DNA of 64,000 bases. Source: Neptunitalea lumnitzerae (GTDB lineage Bacteria > Bacteroidota > Bacteroidia > Flavobacteriales > Flavobacteriaceae). The first letter of the stretch is position 1; each line of letters starts with the position of its first letter. Below the pieces are notes generated by a model. That model ran no database searches. It worked only from the letters and a program-made list of their open reading frames with translations, and had not been told where the DNA came from. Shown one piece after another: positions 8,189 to 16,279 of the stretch. The position numbers and the translations under genes were made by a program. The stretch lies in assembly GCF_027924185.1 (NCBI RefSeq), contig NZ_BRVO01000001.1, forward strand, positions 1,426,001 through 1,490,000, written 5' to 3'.

Positions 8189-10561
8189 TTATTTTAATTG
8201 TTTTCCGGCTATGTTAGTAAGTATGGTAACAAAGGTTACAATACTAATAGAGCTTAAAGGCATTAAGATGGCTGCTATTACTGGAGATAGATTACCACTA
8301 ATAGCAAAACTTAACCCTATGATGTTATAGATAAAAGAAAGTATAAAGCTTGCTTTTATAATATTAATAGCTGATTTGGCTATATGTAAATACACAGATA
8401 ATTTACTTACGTTTAAGGCGTCTAAAATGGCATCGCACGCAGGTGAAAACACGTTCACGTTTTCGGCTATAGCAATACCAACATCACTTTGTTTTAAAGC
8501 TCCTGCATCATTTAAGCCGTCACCCACCATTAATACATTATGTTTTTGCTGTTGTAACTGGCTTACAAAATTTAGCTTACTGTCGGGCTTTTGGTTAAAA
8601 TGTAATTCGGTGCCCTTTGGTAGCATTTCTGTTAAGGCTTCTTTTTCACTATCGTTATCTCCTGAAAGAATGACCAGTTTGTAATTTTTAGACAGGTTAT
8701 TGAATAGTTCTTCAATACCTTGTCGGTAAGCATTTTTAAACAGGTATTTACCTTTATATTGGTTGTTGATACTAATATAAACTGCAGTTTTAGTAGATTT
8801 TTCAATATTGTTTGAAGTAACAAAAGATGGTGCTCCCACTTTAATTTCGGTACCGTCATAAGTAGCTATCATCCCTTTTCCGGCAATTTCTTCAAAAGCA
8901 TCGGGCGTTAGCACTGTGGTACTTTTAATAGAGTCATACAACTGTCTACTAAGTGGGTGATTAGAATTTCTAAGGGTATTTTTTAAAATAATTTTTTCTT
9001 CTGCCGATAGTGGTATGCCTTCATAGGTTAAGGCTCCTTTGTTTCCGTGTGTAATGGTTCCGGTTTTATCAAAAATAACCGTATCTATCTTGGCTAGTTT
9101 TTCTAATACATCGGCATTTTTTAAATAGCATTTTTTCTTCCCTAAAATACGTAGTAAGTTCCCCATGGTAAAAGGGGCTGATAATGCTAAAGCACAAGGG
9201 CAGGCAATAATTAGTATGGCAGTTACTACATTCCAGGCTTTTGCCGGTTCTATAAAATACCAGGTAAGTCCAGAGGCTAATGCTACAAGTAGTATGGCAA
9301 TTGTGAAGTACTTGCTAATGGTATCTGTAATAGACTTAAAGCCTTCTTCTTTGTTTGTGTTAAAAACATCATTACTCCATAATTGAGTTAAGTAACTTTG
9401 CGATACACTTTTGAGTACTTCCATTTCAATAGCTCCGCTAGTTTGTTTACCACCAGCAAAAAGTTTATCTCCACTTTGTTTTACTACTGTTTCAGACTCA
9501 CCAGTAACAAAGCTATAGTCTATTTGAGCATCGCCATTTATTAAAATTCCATCTACGGGTATTAACTCTTGGTTTCTAATAAGTATTCTATCTCCTTTCT
9601 GAATATCGTATACCTGAATAGTTTCTTCGGTATGGTCGGCATTTACTTTGGTAATACCAATAGGGAAGTAGCTTTTGTAGTCTCTTTCAAAGGATAAGAA
9701 GTTATAAGTTTTTTGCTGAAAAAATTTACCTAGCAATAAGAAGAATACCAATCCGGTAAGGCTATCAAAAAAACCTTGACCATGATCCATTATAATTTCA
9801 AAAACACTTCTGAAAAACAGTACTAAAATTCCTAACGCAATAGGAACATCAATATTTAAGAATTTAGATCGAAGTCCTTTGTACGCTGATACAAAATAGT
9901 CGCTAGCAGCGTAGAAAACTACTGGTAGGCTCATGGCAAACATAATCCATCTGAATAAGGTTTTATATTGATTTAACCAATATTCGTCTACTTCAAAATA
10001 TTCGGGAAACGATAGTAACATTACATTTCCAAAAGCAAAACCTGCAACACCTAGTTTGTAGAGTATGTCTCTATTAATTCCTTTCTTGGTGTTGGTATAA
10101 TCTTCTAAGCTAATGTAAGGTTCATACCCAATGCTACTCAATAAAAGCACAATATCTTTTAAGCTTCCTTCATTAGCATTATAAGTAACTCTAACCGTTT
10201 TTTTAGGAAAGTTTACAATAGCACTTGAAATACTTTTATTTAATTTTTGCAGATTTTCTAATAACCATATACAAGAACTACAATGAATGGAAGGAATGTA
10301 TAAAGTGGCAATCTGTACAGAACCATCATTAAAATCTAAAAGCTTTTCATAGATTTCTGGTTTTGTAAGAAAATCAAATTTTCCTTCTATTTCTTTGGGG
10401 GTTGTACCAGGGGTTTGCTCCAAATCGTAGTAACAGCTTAGTTCATTTTCAGCGAAAATTTCATAAACTGTCTTACAACCGTTACAACAGAAAATCTTAT
10501 CGTCGTGTACAATAGACGTGTCTTCACAGTGATTTCCACAGTGATAGCAGTGTGACTCCAT
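8189..10561 (-). CDS. ccoI: Copper-exporting P1B-type ATPase for cbb3 oxidase (CcoI/FixI)
   Basis: This 790-residue P-type ATPase moves copper out of the cytoplasm for cbb3 oxidase assembly. In order there is a cysteine-rich N-terminal metal domain (C5, C8, C12, C25, C26, C29), an HMA domain with CSSC at 94-97, the actuator TGES at 353-356, the membrane CPC metal site at 454-456, the phosphorylation motif DKTG at 498-501, HP at 534-535 and a late GDGLNDAG. The cysteine-rich N-terminus is specific to the CcoI/FixI branch. It has its own promoter, divergent from the Crp/Fnr gene, and is separated from ccoS by the ccoS promoter. Confidence 0.96.
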   Translation of the reverse strand: MESHCYHCGNHCEDTSIVHDDKIFCCNGCKTVYEIFAENELSCYYDLEQTPGTTPKEIEGKFDFLTKPEIYEKLLDFNDGSVQIATLYIPSIHCSSCIWLLENLQKLNKSISSAIVNFPKKTVRVTYNANEGSLKDIVLLLSSIGYEPYISLEDYTNTKKGINRDILYKLGVAGFAFGNVMLLSFPEYFEVDEYWLNQYKTLFRWIMFAMSLPVVFYAASDYFVSAYKGLRSKFLNIDVPIALGILVLFFRSVFEIIMDHGQGFFDSLTGLVFFLLLGKFFQQKTYNFLSFERDYKSYFPIGITKVNADHTEETIQVYDIQKGDRILIRNQELIPVDGILINGDAQIDYSFVTGESETVVKQSGDKLFAGGKQTSGAIEMEVLKSVSQSYLTQLWSNDVFNTNKEEGFKSITDTISKYFTIAILLVALASGLTWYFIEPAKAWNVVTAILIIACPCALALSAPFTMGNLLRILGKKKCYLKNADVLEKLAKIDTVIFDKTGTITHGNKGALTYEGIPLSAEEKIILKNTLRNSNHPLSRQLYDSIKSTTVLTPDAFEEIAGKGMIATYDGTEIKVGAPSFVTSNNIEKSTKTAVYISINNQYKGKYLFKNAYRQGIEELFNNLSKNYKLVILSGDNDSEKEALTEMLPKGTELHFNQKPDSKLNFVSQLQQQKHNVLMVGDGLNDAGALKQSDVGIAIAENVNVFSPACDAILDALNVSKLSVYLHIAKSAINIIKASFILSFIYNIIGLSFAISGNLSPVIAAILMPLSSISIVTFVTILTNIAGKQLK

Positions 10562-10582
10562 AATTTGCTCATTTACCTAAAA

Positions 10583-10626
10583 CAAAATTGATAATCAATA
10601 GGTAAAAAATATATGATATTTGTCAT
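10583..10626 (-). promoter_or_regulatory. ccoI promoter with Crp/Fnr-type palindrome
   Basis: The near-perfect palindrome ATGATATTTGTCAT (10613-10626) is centred 29.5 bases from a near-consensus -7 box CAATTTTG (10590 to 10583, leftwards). Site, spacing and the roughly 17-base leader copy the ccoS promoter. The same site also lies in front of the divergent Crp/Fnr gene and could serve for autoregulation. Confidence 0.65.
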
Positions 10627-10634
10627 GTATTTCT

Positions 10635-10642
10635 TAAATTTG
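10635..10642 (+). promoter_or_regulatory. -7 box of the crp/fnr gene
   Basis: TAAATTTG matches the Bacteroidota TAnnTTTG consensus and lies 37 bases before the start codon. The palindrome at 10613-10626 would overlap the -33 region of this promoter, a position more typical of repression than of activation. Confidence 0.45.
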
Positions 10643-10678
10643 AAGTAATCTAAAATTTAACTAAAATCTTCCTGCGCT

Positions 10679-11368
10679 ATGGGTAAATGTGAACAGTGTA
10701 TTATACGTAAGTTTAGTTCTTTAAGAGCTTTGAATAAGGAAGAGCTAATAAAGATTTCTTCATGTAAAACTTCACGAATAGTGAAGAAGGGTGAGCCTCT
10801 TTTTGAAGAAGGAGACCATTTAAAAGGCGTATTTTGTATTAGAGAAGGAGCATGTAAGCTTACCAAGCTTAGTTCTAATGGAAAAAATCACATCGTAAAG
10901 TTCATTACCAAGGGAGATTTATTAGGTCAACGAAGTGTTATTAGTGACGAATCTGTGAATTTAAGTGCCGTTGCAGTAAATGATATGGAAGTGTGTTTTA
11001 TACCTCGTGATGAGATTATGGATTCTTTTAGAGGGAACCCTGATTTTTCTGTGGAGGTAGTAAGAGATATTTGTTACGACCTTAAGAACTCAGATGATGT
11101 TTCTGTAAACATGGCACAGAAAAATGTAAAACAACGTTTGGCAGACTCTTTACTTTACATGCACGATACTTTTGGAGAAGATATAGATGGGTTTATTAAA
11201 GTACAGCTATCTCGAGAGGAAATTGCCGGAATGGTTGGTACCGCTACAGAATCGTTAATTAGAATGCTTTCTGAATTTTCTAAAAAAGGATTGATAGAGG
11301 TGAAAGGGAAGCGTATTAAAATTTCAAGTATCTTAAAGATACAAAACGTATCTGATGGAATTATGTAG
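10679..11368 (+). CDS. Crp/Fnr family transcriptional regulator
   Basis: This 229-residue regulator has a cyclic-nucleotide-binding fold (about residues 15-130, with GEPLFEEGDHLKGVFCIREG), a long dimer helix and a C-terminal winged helix with recognition region LSREEIAGMVGTATESLIRML (about 180-200). The N-terminus has C4-x2-C7 but no third cysteine at the spacing of E. coli FNR; C29, C53 and C59 are further candidates, so an oxygen-labile cluster is possible but not shown. It is divergent from ccoI and shares a palindromic site with it, suggesting it controls the oxidase cluster. The effector is unknown. Confidence 0.92.
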   Translation: MGKCEQCIIRKFSSLRALNKEELIKISSCKTSRIVKKGEPLFEEGDHLKGVFCIREGACKLTKLSSNGKNHIVKFITKGDLLGQRSVISDESVNLSAVAVNDMEVCFIPRDEIMDSFRGNPDFSVEVVRDICYDLKNSDDVSVNMAQKNVKQRLADSLLYMHDTFGEDIDGFIKVQLSREEIAGMVGTATESLIRMLSEFSKKGLIEVKGKRIKISSILKIQNVSDGIM

Positions 11369-11609
11369 TAAGGTGGCTTTTTTGTAAGTTAATTGCTGTT
11401 TAATGTGTTGGTTTTGTTTGTTTTATCTTATTTTAATTTAGTTTTTTGTATAAGATGATTTCAAATAGAAAGTGTTTTCGTATTTCTCTATTATTTCTGC
11501 ACCTTTTCCCTAAAAAAGTGGTACATTAATTTAAAATTGTTTTACAAACAAGAATTGAGTGTAATTTATTGATAATCAGTGAATTTTTTCTCATTAAAAA
11601 TGAAGAACT

Positions 11610-12266
11610 ATGATAAGGGTAAGTGTGGTAGATGATCATAAGCTGTTTAGAGAAAGCTTGGCTATTTTATTAGAAACCTTTGAGAATGTAGATGTAGTTT
11701 CAAAATTTGGAAACGGAAAAGAATTGATTGATGCATTAACTGCTTCTGAAGTTATACCAGATATTATTCTATTAGATATTCAAATGCCGGTGATGGATGG
11801 TTTTGCAACCAGTGAGTATTTAAGAGAACATTACCCTGATATTAAAATAATAATAGTATCTCAGCTTACAACCAGAGAGAGTATTCATAAAGTGATGGAA
11901 TTTGGGGTGCATGGTTTTTTTACAAAAAACTCGGCTCCTGATGATTTAGAAGAAACCATTCGAATTTTAAAAGAACGAGATTTTTATTTAGGTAAAGATT
12001 TGTCGTGGGCGTTAAGCGAATTGATTGAGTTTGGCGATAAGGCTGAGAATCCTCTAGGGGTAGTGATAACAGAACGAGAACTAGATGTTATTAGACTTGC
12101 CGCTAAGGAATATAATAGCGTTCAAATTGCTGATGAATTAAACATAAATGTGCGTACTGTGGAAACCCATAGAAAGCGAATTATGGAGAAGACAAAATGT
12201 AAAAACTTCATTGGAGTAATAGTTTATGCATTAAAAAATAACTATCTGAACCTAGAGCGTATGTAA
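11610..12266 (+). CDS. NarL/FixJ-type response regulator
   Basis: This 218-residue two-component regulator has a receiver domain with acidic pair D8/D9, phospho-acceptor D56 in LLDIQMP, S84 and K106, and a C-terminal LuxR-type helix-turn-helix (ITERELDVIRLAAKEYNSVQ, then IADELNINVRTVETHRKRI). No histidine kinase is adjacent, so it is an orphan here. A 241-base T-rich leader with no clear gene separates it from the crp/fnr gene. Such orphan regulators are frequent in flavobacteria. The regulated genes cannot be read from the sequence. Confidence 0.93.
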   Translation: MIRVSVVDDHKLFRESLAILLETFENVDVVSKFGNGKELIDALTASEVIPDIILLDIQMPVMDGFATSEYLREHYPDIKIIIVSQLTTRESIHKVMEFGVHGFFTKNSAPDDLEETIRILKERDFYLGKDLSWALSELIEFGDKAENPLGVVITERELDVIRLAAKEYNSVQIADELNINVRTVETHRKRIMEKTKCKNFIGVIVYALKNNYLNLERM

Positions 12267-12464
12267 ATTACGTAAAAATACGTATTGTTTAAATCTAGGA
12301 TATATTGGATATTTGTAACAAGCAAAAGGGAAATATTCTCTTTTTAGAATTAAGATTATAATTTGTTTATCTAAATAAATTGAAAAGTCAATAGTTGTTA
12401 GTTTTAATAATTATTGTGTTTAAACAATTAAACATTTATATGTTTAAGGGTTTGGTTTGGGGGG

Positions 12465-12493
12465 AAAAGCTGTCTGGAAAGACAGCTTTTTTA
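12465..12493 (+). terminator. Intrinsic terminator
   Basis: The 10-bp stem AAAAGCTGTC / GACAGCTTTT with a 6-base loop is followed by a T-tract. It lies about 200 bases downstream of the response regulator. Confidence 0.85.
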
Positions 12494-12523
12494 TTTTTAC
12501 AATCTTCTGTATCTTCTTATCTT

Positions 12524-12548
12524 GTAGTACACTATTTCTTGGTACTAC
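12524..12548. promoter_or_regulatory. Dyad upstream of the hydroxyacid dehydrogenase
   Basis: Two 7-bp arms, GTAGTAC and GTACTAC, are separated by 11 bases and lie 62 bases before the start codon. This could be an operator or a leader hairpin; no regulator is linked to it. Confidence 0.3.
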
Positions 12549-12609
12549 CTTGATGTAGTTTGTAAAAATTATATGTTAAGATTACAATTCTATAAACCTT
12601 ATAAAAAAT

Positions 12610-13608
12610 ATGTTAGTTACACATAACCCCAAAAAAGAAAGCACTGATAAGAGTATTTTTATTAATAGAAATATCCCTAATGAAGCTATAGATTTACTTA
12701 CCACAGCAGGGTTTAGACTGTTAGTTTGGGAAGGAGACCAAGTGTTGCCTAATGATGAAATAAATGAATTATTAAAAGATTGTGATGCTTTTTTAAGTAC
12801 CGGAGCCATTACTATAACTCCACAACTTTTACAAGATAAGCCAAAGTTAAAAATTGTATCTCAAGCCTCGGCTGGTTATAATAATATAGCTATAGAGGAA
12901 GCCAGTAGTTTAAATATTTGTGTTGCTAATGCACCTGGTACTATGAATAAAGCAACAGCAGATATAGCTTTTACCTTAATGCTTAATGCCTCTAGAAAAA
13001 TGTTTTATATGAACCAACTTATTAAAGAAGGTAAGTGGGAAGCATTTAAGTTTACCGATTTTCTAGGGCAAGAATTACATGGAAAAACTTTAGGTGTCTT
13101 TGGCCTAGGTAATATTGGTTATGAAATGGCAAAGCTTTGTAAAGCGGCTTATAATATGGATATCATTTATCATAATAGAAGTAAAAATGAACAGGCAGAA
13201 ACCACACTAGATGCCAATTATGTTTCTTTTGATGAGTTGGTTGAAAAGAGTGATGTTATAAGTGTACATTGTAACCTAACAACCGAAACCAAAGGTGTTT
13301 TTAACAAAGAGATTTTTTCTAAAATGAAACCAACATCTATATTTATTAATGTAGCTAGGGGCGGTGTGCATGTAGAAGAAGATTTAATTGAAGCGCTACA
13401 GACAAATAGTATTTGGGGCGCAGGGTTAGATGTTACCAATCCAGAGCCAATGGAAAAAGATAATCCGTTATTGTTTATGGAAAATGTTGCAGTAACGCCG
13501 CATATAGGTTCTGCCACTACCACTGCTAGAACGGCAATGGCTATGTTAGCTGCGCAAAATATTATTGACTTTTTTGAAGGGAAAAGCCTGTCAACAAAAG
13601 TGAATTAA
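12610..13608 (+). CDS. D-isomer-specific 2-hydroxyacid dehydrogenase
   Basis: This 332-residue NAD(P)-dependent cytosolic enzyme interconverts a 2-oxoacid and a D-2-hydroxyacid. The Rossmann motif GLGNIG is at 165-170 and the catalytic triad is visible as R250 (NVARGG), E279 (NPEPM) and H298 (TPHIGSAT). The substrate-domain motif ASAGYNNI resembles glyoxylate/hydroxypyruvate reductases, so that activity is most likely, but lactate or phosphoglycerate type substrates are not excluded. It stands alone between a terminator-bearing leader and the DoxX-like operon, 81 bases from the next gene. Confidence 0.9.
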   Translation: MLVTHNPKKESTDKSIFINRNIPNEAIDLLTTAGFRLLVWEGDQVLPNDEINELLKDCDAFLSTGAITITPQLLQDKPKLKIVSQASAGYNNIAIEEASSLNICVANAPGTMNKATADIAFTLMLNASRKMFYMNQLIKEGKWEAFKFTDFLGQELHGKTLGVFGLGNIGYEMAKLCKAAYNMDIIYHNRSKNEQAETTLDANYVSFDELVEKSDVISVHCNLTTETKGVFNKEIFSKMKPTSIFINVARGGVHVEEDLIEALQTNSIWGAGLDVTNPEPMEKDNPLLFMENVAVTPHIGSATTTARTAMAMLAAQNIIDFFEGKSLSTKVN

Positions 13609-13625
13609 CCAAAAGAATAGCTGTT

Positions 13626-13645
13626 TATGTAAGCTAGCTTACATA
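13626..13645. promoter_or_regulatory. 20-bp perfect palindrome (operator candidate)
   Basis: TATGTAAGCTAGCTTACATA is a perfect 20-bp palindrome lying 18 bases after the dehydrogenase stop and 44 bases before the DoxX-like start. With no spacer and no T-tract it does not resemble a terminator. It has the form of a homodimer binding site for the downstream operon. Confidence 0.6.
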
Positions 13646-13689
13646 TTTATAAGCTAGGCTGAAGTAGTTTTACCAGCAAAAAAAGAAAG

Positions 13690-14052
13690 ATGAAAAAGCT
13701 GGTTGTAATTGCACTAAAATGGGTGCCTGCATTAATAATGTTACAGACGTTGTTTTATAAATTCTCAGGAGCAGAGGAGAGCATATTTATTTTTTCAGCA
13801 TTGGGAGTGGAACCTTATGGTAGGTATGTAGTTGGAGTTTTAGAATTGATAGCTTCCATTCTTTTGGTACTGAAAAAGTACGATGTGTATGGAGGACTTT
13901 TAGGAGTGCTTTTAATGTCTGGCGCCTTAGCATCTCATGTTTTGGTACTGGGTATAGAAGTGAATAATGATGGGGGACTGTTGTTTGCATTAGCACTTAT
14001 TACATTAATAAGTTGCTCATTTTTAATATTGATTAGAAGAACTGATAAATAA
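13690..14052 (+). CDS. DoxX-like small membrane protein
   Basis: This 120-residue protein has four predicted membrane helices (about 4-22, 42-60, 67-90, 95-114) and the conserved FYKFSG and PYGRYVVGVLELIASILL segments of the DoxX/MauE-like superfamily. These are often linked to membrane redox functions, but no activity can be assigned. It is the first gene of a tightly packed operon with a DinB-like, an NRDE and an ATP-grasp gene, and begins 44 bases after a perfect 20-bp palindrome. Confidence 0.8.
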   Translation: MKKLVVIALKWVPALIMLQTLFYKFSGAEESIFIFSALGVEPYGRYVVGVLELIASILLVLKKYDVYGGLLGVLLMSGALASHVLVLGIEVNNDGGLLFALALITLISCSFLILIRRTDK

Positions 14053-14064
14053 AGAAATAGAAGA

Positions 14065-14550
14065 ATGATTACAGGTGTAGTTGCGGTTTTACAAAACCTA
14101 AAAGAGGTGCTTGAACAATTGGAGCAAGCGGCATATATTAAACCATGTGAAAATTTAGACAATGCTACTATAGGCGGACATACCAGACATATTATAGAGT
14201 TGTTCCAAGGGTTAATAAATGGCTATGCTAATGGAGTAGTTAACTATGATGCTCGTAAGCGCGATATGTTGTTAGAAACTGATGTAATGGTAGCGGTTAA
14301 CGCTATTGATGCTATTATTAAAAATTTGAAAATAGAGGATAAACCATTGATGTTGGTGCAGCAAATAGGAGAGAAAACTATTGATTTTTCTACCAATTAC
14401 TACCGTGAACTGCTGTATAATGTAGAGCATTGTATTCATCATCAGGCATTGATAAGAGTGGCACTTAAAAGTGTTGATGCTATAAAAGTGAATGAACAGT
14501 TTGGAGTAGCCTTTGCTACCTTAAATTACAGACAACAATGTGCACAGTAA
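14065..14550 (+). CDS. DinB-superfamily protein
   Basis: This is a 161-residue all-helical protein. Histidines H39 and H42 in GGHTRHIIELF and H122, H125 and H126 in NVEHCIHHQ fit the metal-binding pattern of the DinB/YfiT four-helix-bundle superfamily. Members include thiol-dependent transferases and damage-inducible proteins of unknown function. It starts 12 bases after the DoxX-like gene and its end overlaps the next gene by 13 bases. The precise reaction is not known. Confidence 0.75.
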   Translation: MITGVVAVLQNLKEVLEQLEQAAYIKPCENLDNATIGGHTRHIIELFQGLINGYANGVVNYDARKRDMLLETDVMVAVNAIDAIIKNLKIEDKPLMLVQQIGEKTIDFSTNYYRELLYNVEHCIHHQALIRVALKSVDAIKVNEQFGVAFATLNYRQQCAQ

Positions 14551-15254
14551 GTTATATACATACGGGTACCGAAGTGGTAATTACGTCTAATAGAGACGAA
14601 CATACAAATAGACCAGCAGCTGTTGCACCGCAAACTTATTTATCAAATGGGAAACAAGTTATTTTTCCGAAGGATGTAGTTGGGGGCGGTACTTGGTTTG
14701 CCATAGATGACAAAGGGAATGCAGTGGTGTTATTAAATGGAGCTAAAGAAAAGCATATTCCTAAGCCTCCTTATAGGGTTAGTAGAGGGATTATTGTGAC
14801 CAGTCTTATTAGTAGTGAGTGTATTGTAGATGGCTGGAAGTCTGTTGATTTGAATCATGTAGAGCCCTTTACCTTAGTAATTTATGAAGATGGAAATTTG
14901 TTTGAAACCTACTGGGATGGCATATCAAAACACATAACTAAACTAAATGCACAACAACCGCATGTGTGGTCTTCATCTACCTTGTATGAGCCATCTATAA
15001 GAACTATAAGGGCAAAATGGTTTTATGATTTTACTTCACAACCAGATAAGTTAGATGCTTTCAAAATTTTAGATTTTCATAAACATTCGCATTCCGGTAA
15101 TAAAGAATATGGGTTGCAAATAAATAGGCAAGGTATTTTTAAAACTGTTAGCATCACACAACTGGTTCTTAAGAATAATATTCCTAAGGTTACCTATATA
15201 GATACTGCAAAGTCTACAGAAGTAATTGCACTATTTCCTAAAGCAGCTGTATGA
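14538..15254 (+). CDS. NRDE/TANGO2 family protein
   Basis: This 238-residue protein starts with MCT, and the family signature NRDE is at 18-21 (SNRDEH). The second-position cysteine and overall layout recall N-terminal nucleophile hydrolases. Eukaryotic TANGO2/HRG-9 relatives have been linked to haem trafficking, but the bacterial role is not established. It overlaps the DinB-like gene by 13 bases and the ATP-grasp gene by four (ATGA), so translation of all three is probably coupled. Confidence 0.88.
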   Translation: MCTVSYIHTGTEVVITSNRDEHTNRPAAVAPQTYLSNGKQVIFPKDVVGGGTWFAIDDKGNAVVLLNGAKEKHIPKPPYRVSRGIIVTSLISSECIVDGWKSVDLNHVEPFTLVIYEDGNLFETYWDGISKHITKLNAQQPHVWSSSTLYEPSIRTIRAKWFYDFTSQPDKLDAFKILDFHKHSHSGNKEYGLQINRQGIFKTVSITQLVLKNNIPKVTYIDTAKSTEVIALFPKAAV

Positions 15255-16279
15255 GACTGCTCTTCCATAAAATAAAGCATTGGGAGTATTGGCCATTTCA
15301 GGTGGTGTATATGCCCATTTTTTTTGCTTGGCCTTACTTTGCCTTAAAAGCTGGCAATTGGTTCTTTTTTAATTGTGTAAATCCGGGTATTAAAAACGGA
15401 GGATTTATAATGAACAGCAAAAAGGAAATTTATGATGCTATACCTGCGCAGTATTATCCTAAGACTGTACTTGTTCGACCAACCGATACCATACGTGCTG
15501 TTAGTGATAAACTAAATAAAAATACACTACAATATCCTGTTTTTGTAAAACCTGATATTGGGTTGCGTGGTACAGGTGTTGAAAGAATTAATGATGTATT
15601 AGGTTTAGAGCAATATCATAGCACGGTGAGAACTTCTTATTTAATACAAGAAGTAATTCCTTTTAAAAATGAAGCGGGGATATTTTACGTTCGTAAACCG
15701 AATGAGGATAAAGGAAATATTACAGGTATTGTTTATAAAGAACTTTTAACCGTAGTGGGCGATGGAACATCTTCTGTGGAGGAATTATTGAATACCAATA
15801 AGCGCTTTGCTTTTCAATTGAAAACATTGAGACAATCTCATCAAGATGAGCTGAAGACAATACTAGAAAAAGGAGTGTCTAAAGTATTGGTACCTTATGG
15901 TAATCATTGTAGAGGCGCTAAGTTTTTAGATGCCCGTAGTATGATAACCCCCGAATTGGAAACTTGCATTGATGAGGTTTGTAAGCAAATTCCAGGCTTT
16001 TATTATGGTAGAATAGATTTAATGTTTGCGTCGTGGGAGTTATTATCCGCAGGGAAACAATTTGCTATTGTAGAGTTAAATGGGGCGGTAAGTGAACCCG
16101 CCCATATATATGATCCTAAGCATACAATTTGGTTTGCCTGGAAAGAACTTTGGAAACATTTTAATTTAATGGCAGGAATAGCCCGGTTAAATAAATCAAA
16201 AGGACTCAAAAATGTACCAGTAACCAAAGGAGTCATTGAACTATCTAAACATTTTAAGTACTTAAAAAGTATTCAGTAG
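15251..16279 (+). CDS. ATP-grasp ligase-like protein
   Basis: This 342-residue protein has an ATP-grasp fold: FVKPDIGLRGTGV with likely ATP-contacting K100, YLIQEVIP, GNHCRGAKF, YGRIDLMF, and the metal-binding VELNGAVSEP. ATP-grasp enzymes join a carboxylate to an amine or thiol through an acyl phosphate. It is often auto-annotated as a D-Ala-D-Ala ligase, but the long hydrophobic N-terminus (about residues 13-40) and context do not support cell wall synthesis. The substrate is unknown. It ends exactly where the convergent thiD stop begins. Confidence 0.8.
   Translation: MRLLFHKIKHWEYWPFQVVYMPIFFAWPYFALKAGNWFFFNCVNPGIKNGGFIMNSKKEIYDAIPAQYYPKTVLVRPTDTIRAVSDKLNKNTLQYPVFVKPDIGLRGTGVERINDVLGLEQYHSTVRTSYLIQEVIPFKNEAGIFYVRKPNEDKGNITGIVYKELLTVVGDGTSSVEELLNTNKRFAFQLKTLRQSHQDELKTILEKGVSKVLVPYGNHCRGAKFLDARSMITPELETCIDEVCKQIPGFYYGRIDLMFASWELLSAGKQFAIVELNGAVSEPAHIYDPKHTIWFAWKELWKHFNLMAGIARLNKSKGLKNVPVTKGVIELSKHFKYLKSIQ

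Larger units (their letters stand above)
12267..12609. other. 343-base gene-free stretch with terminator and dyads
   Basis: No convincing gene is present. The stretch holds a TTAAACAT/ATGTTTAA dyad (12428-12447), a G-rich run just before a strong rightward terminator at 12465-12493, and a GTAGTAC/GTACTAC dyad (12524-12530 and 12542-12548) about 60 bases before the next gene. The 200 bases between the response regulator stop and the terminator could be a long 3' UTR or a small RNA; the sequence does not decide. Confidence 0.4.

Noticed and set aside
10589-10599. TTGATAATCAA near the crp/fnr gene as a proteobacterial FNR box
   Set aside because: The half-sites are right, but the spacer is one base rather than four; the ATGATA-type palindrome fits both promoters better. 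A second TTGATAATCA at 11569 has no supporting promoter element.
12440-12556. A 38-codon frame starting MFKGLVWGEK
   Set aside because: It runs straight through the intrinsic terminator at 12465-12493, has no upstream signal and resembles nothing known.
15251-16279. D-alanine--D-alanine ligase
   Set aside because: The fold is ATP-grasp, but the hydrophobic N-terminus, motifs and neighbours do not match Ddl; I kept the call generic.
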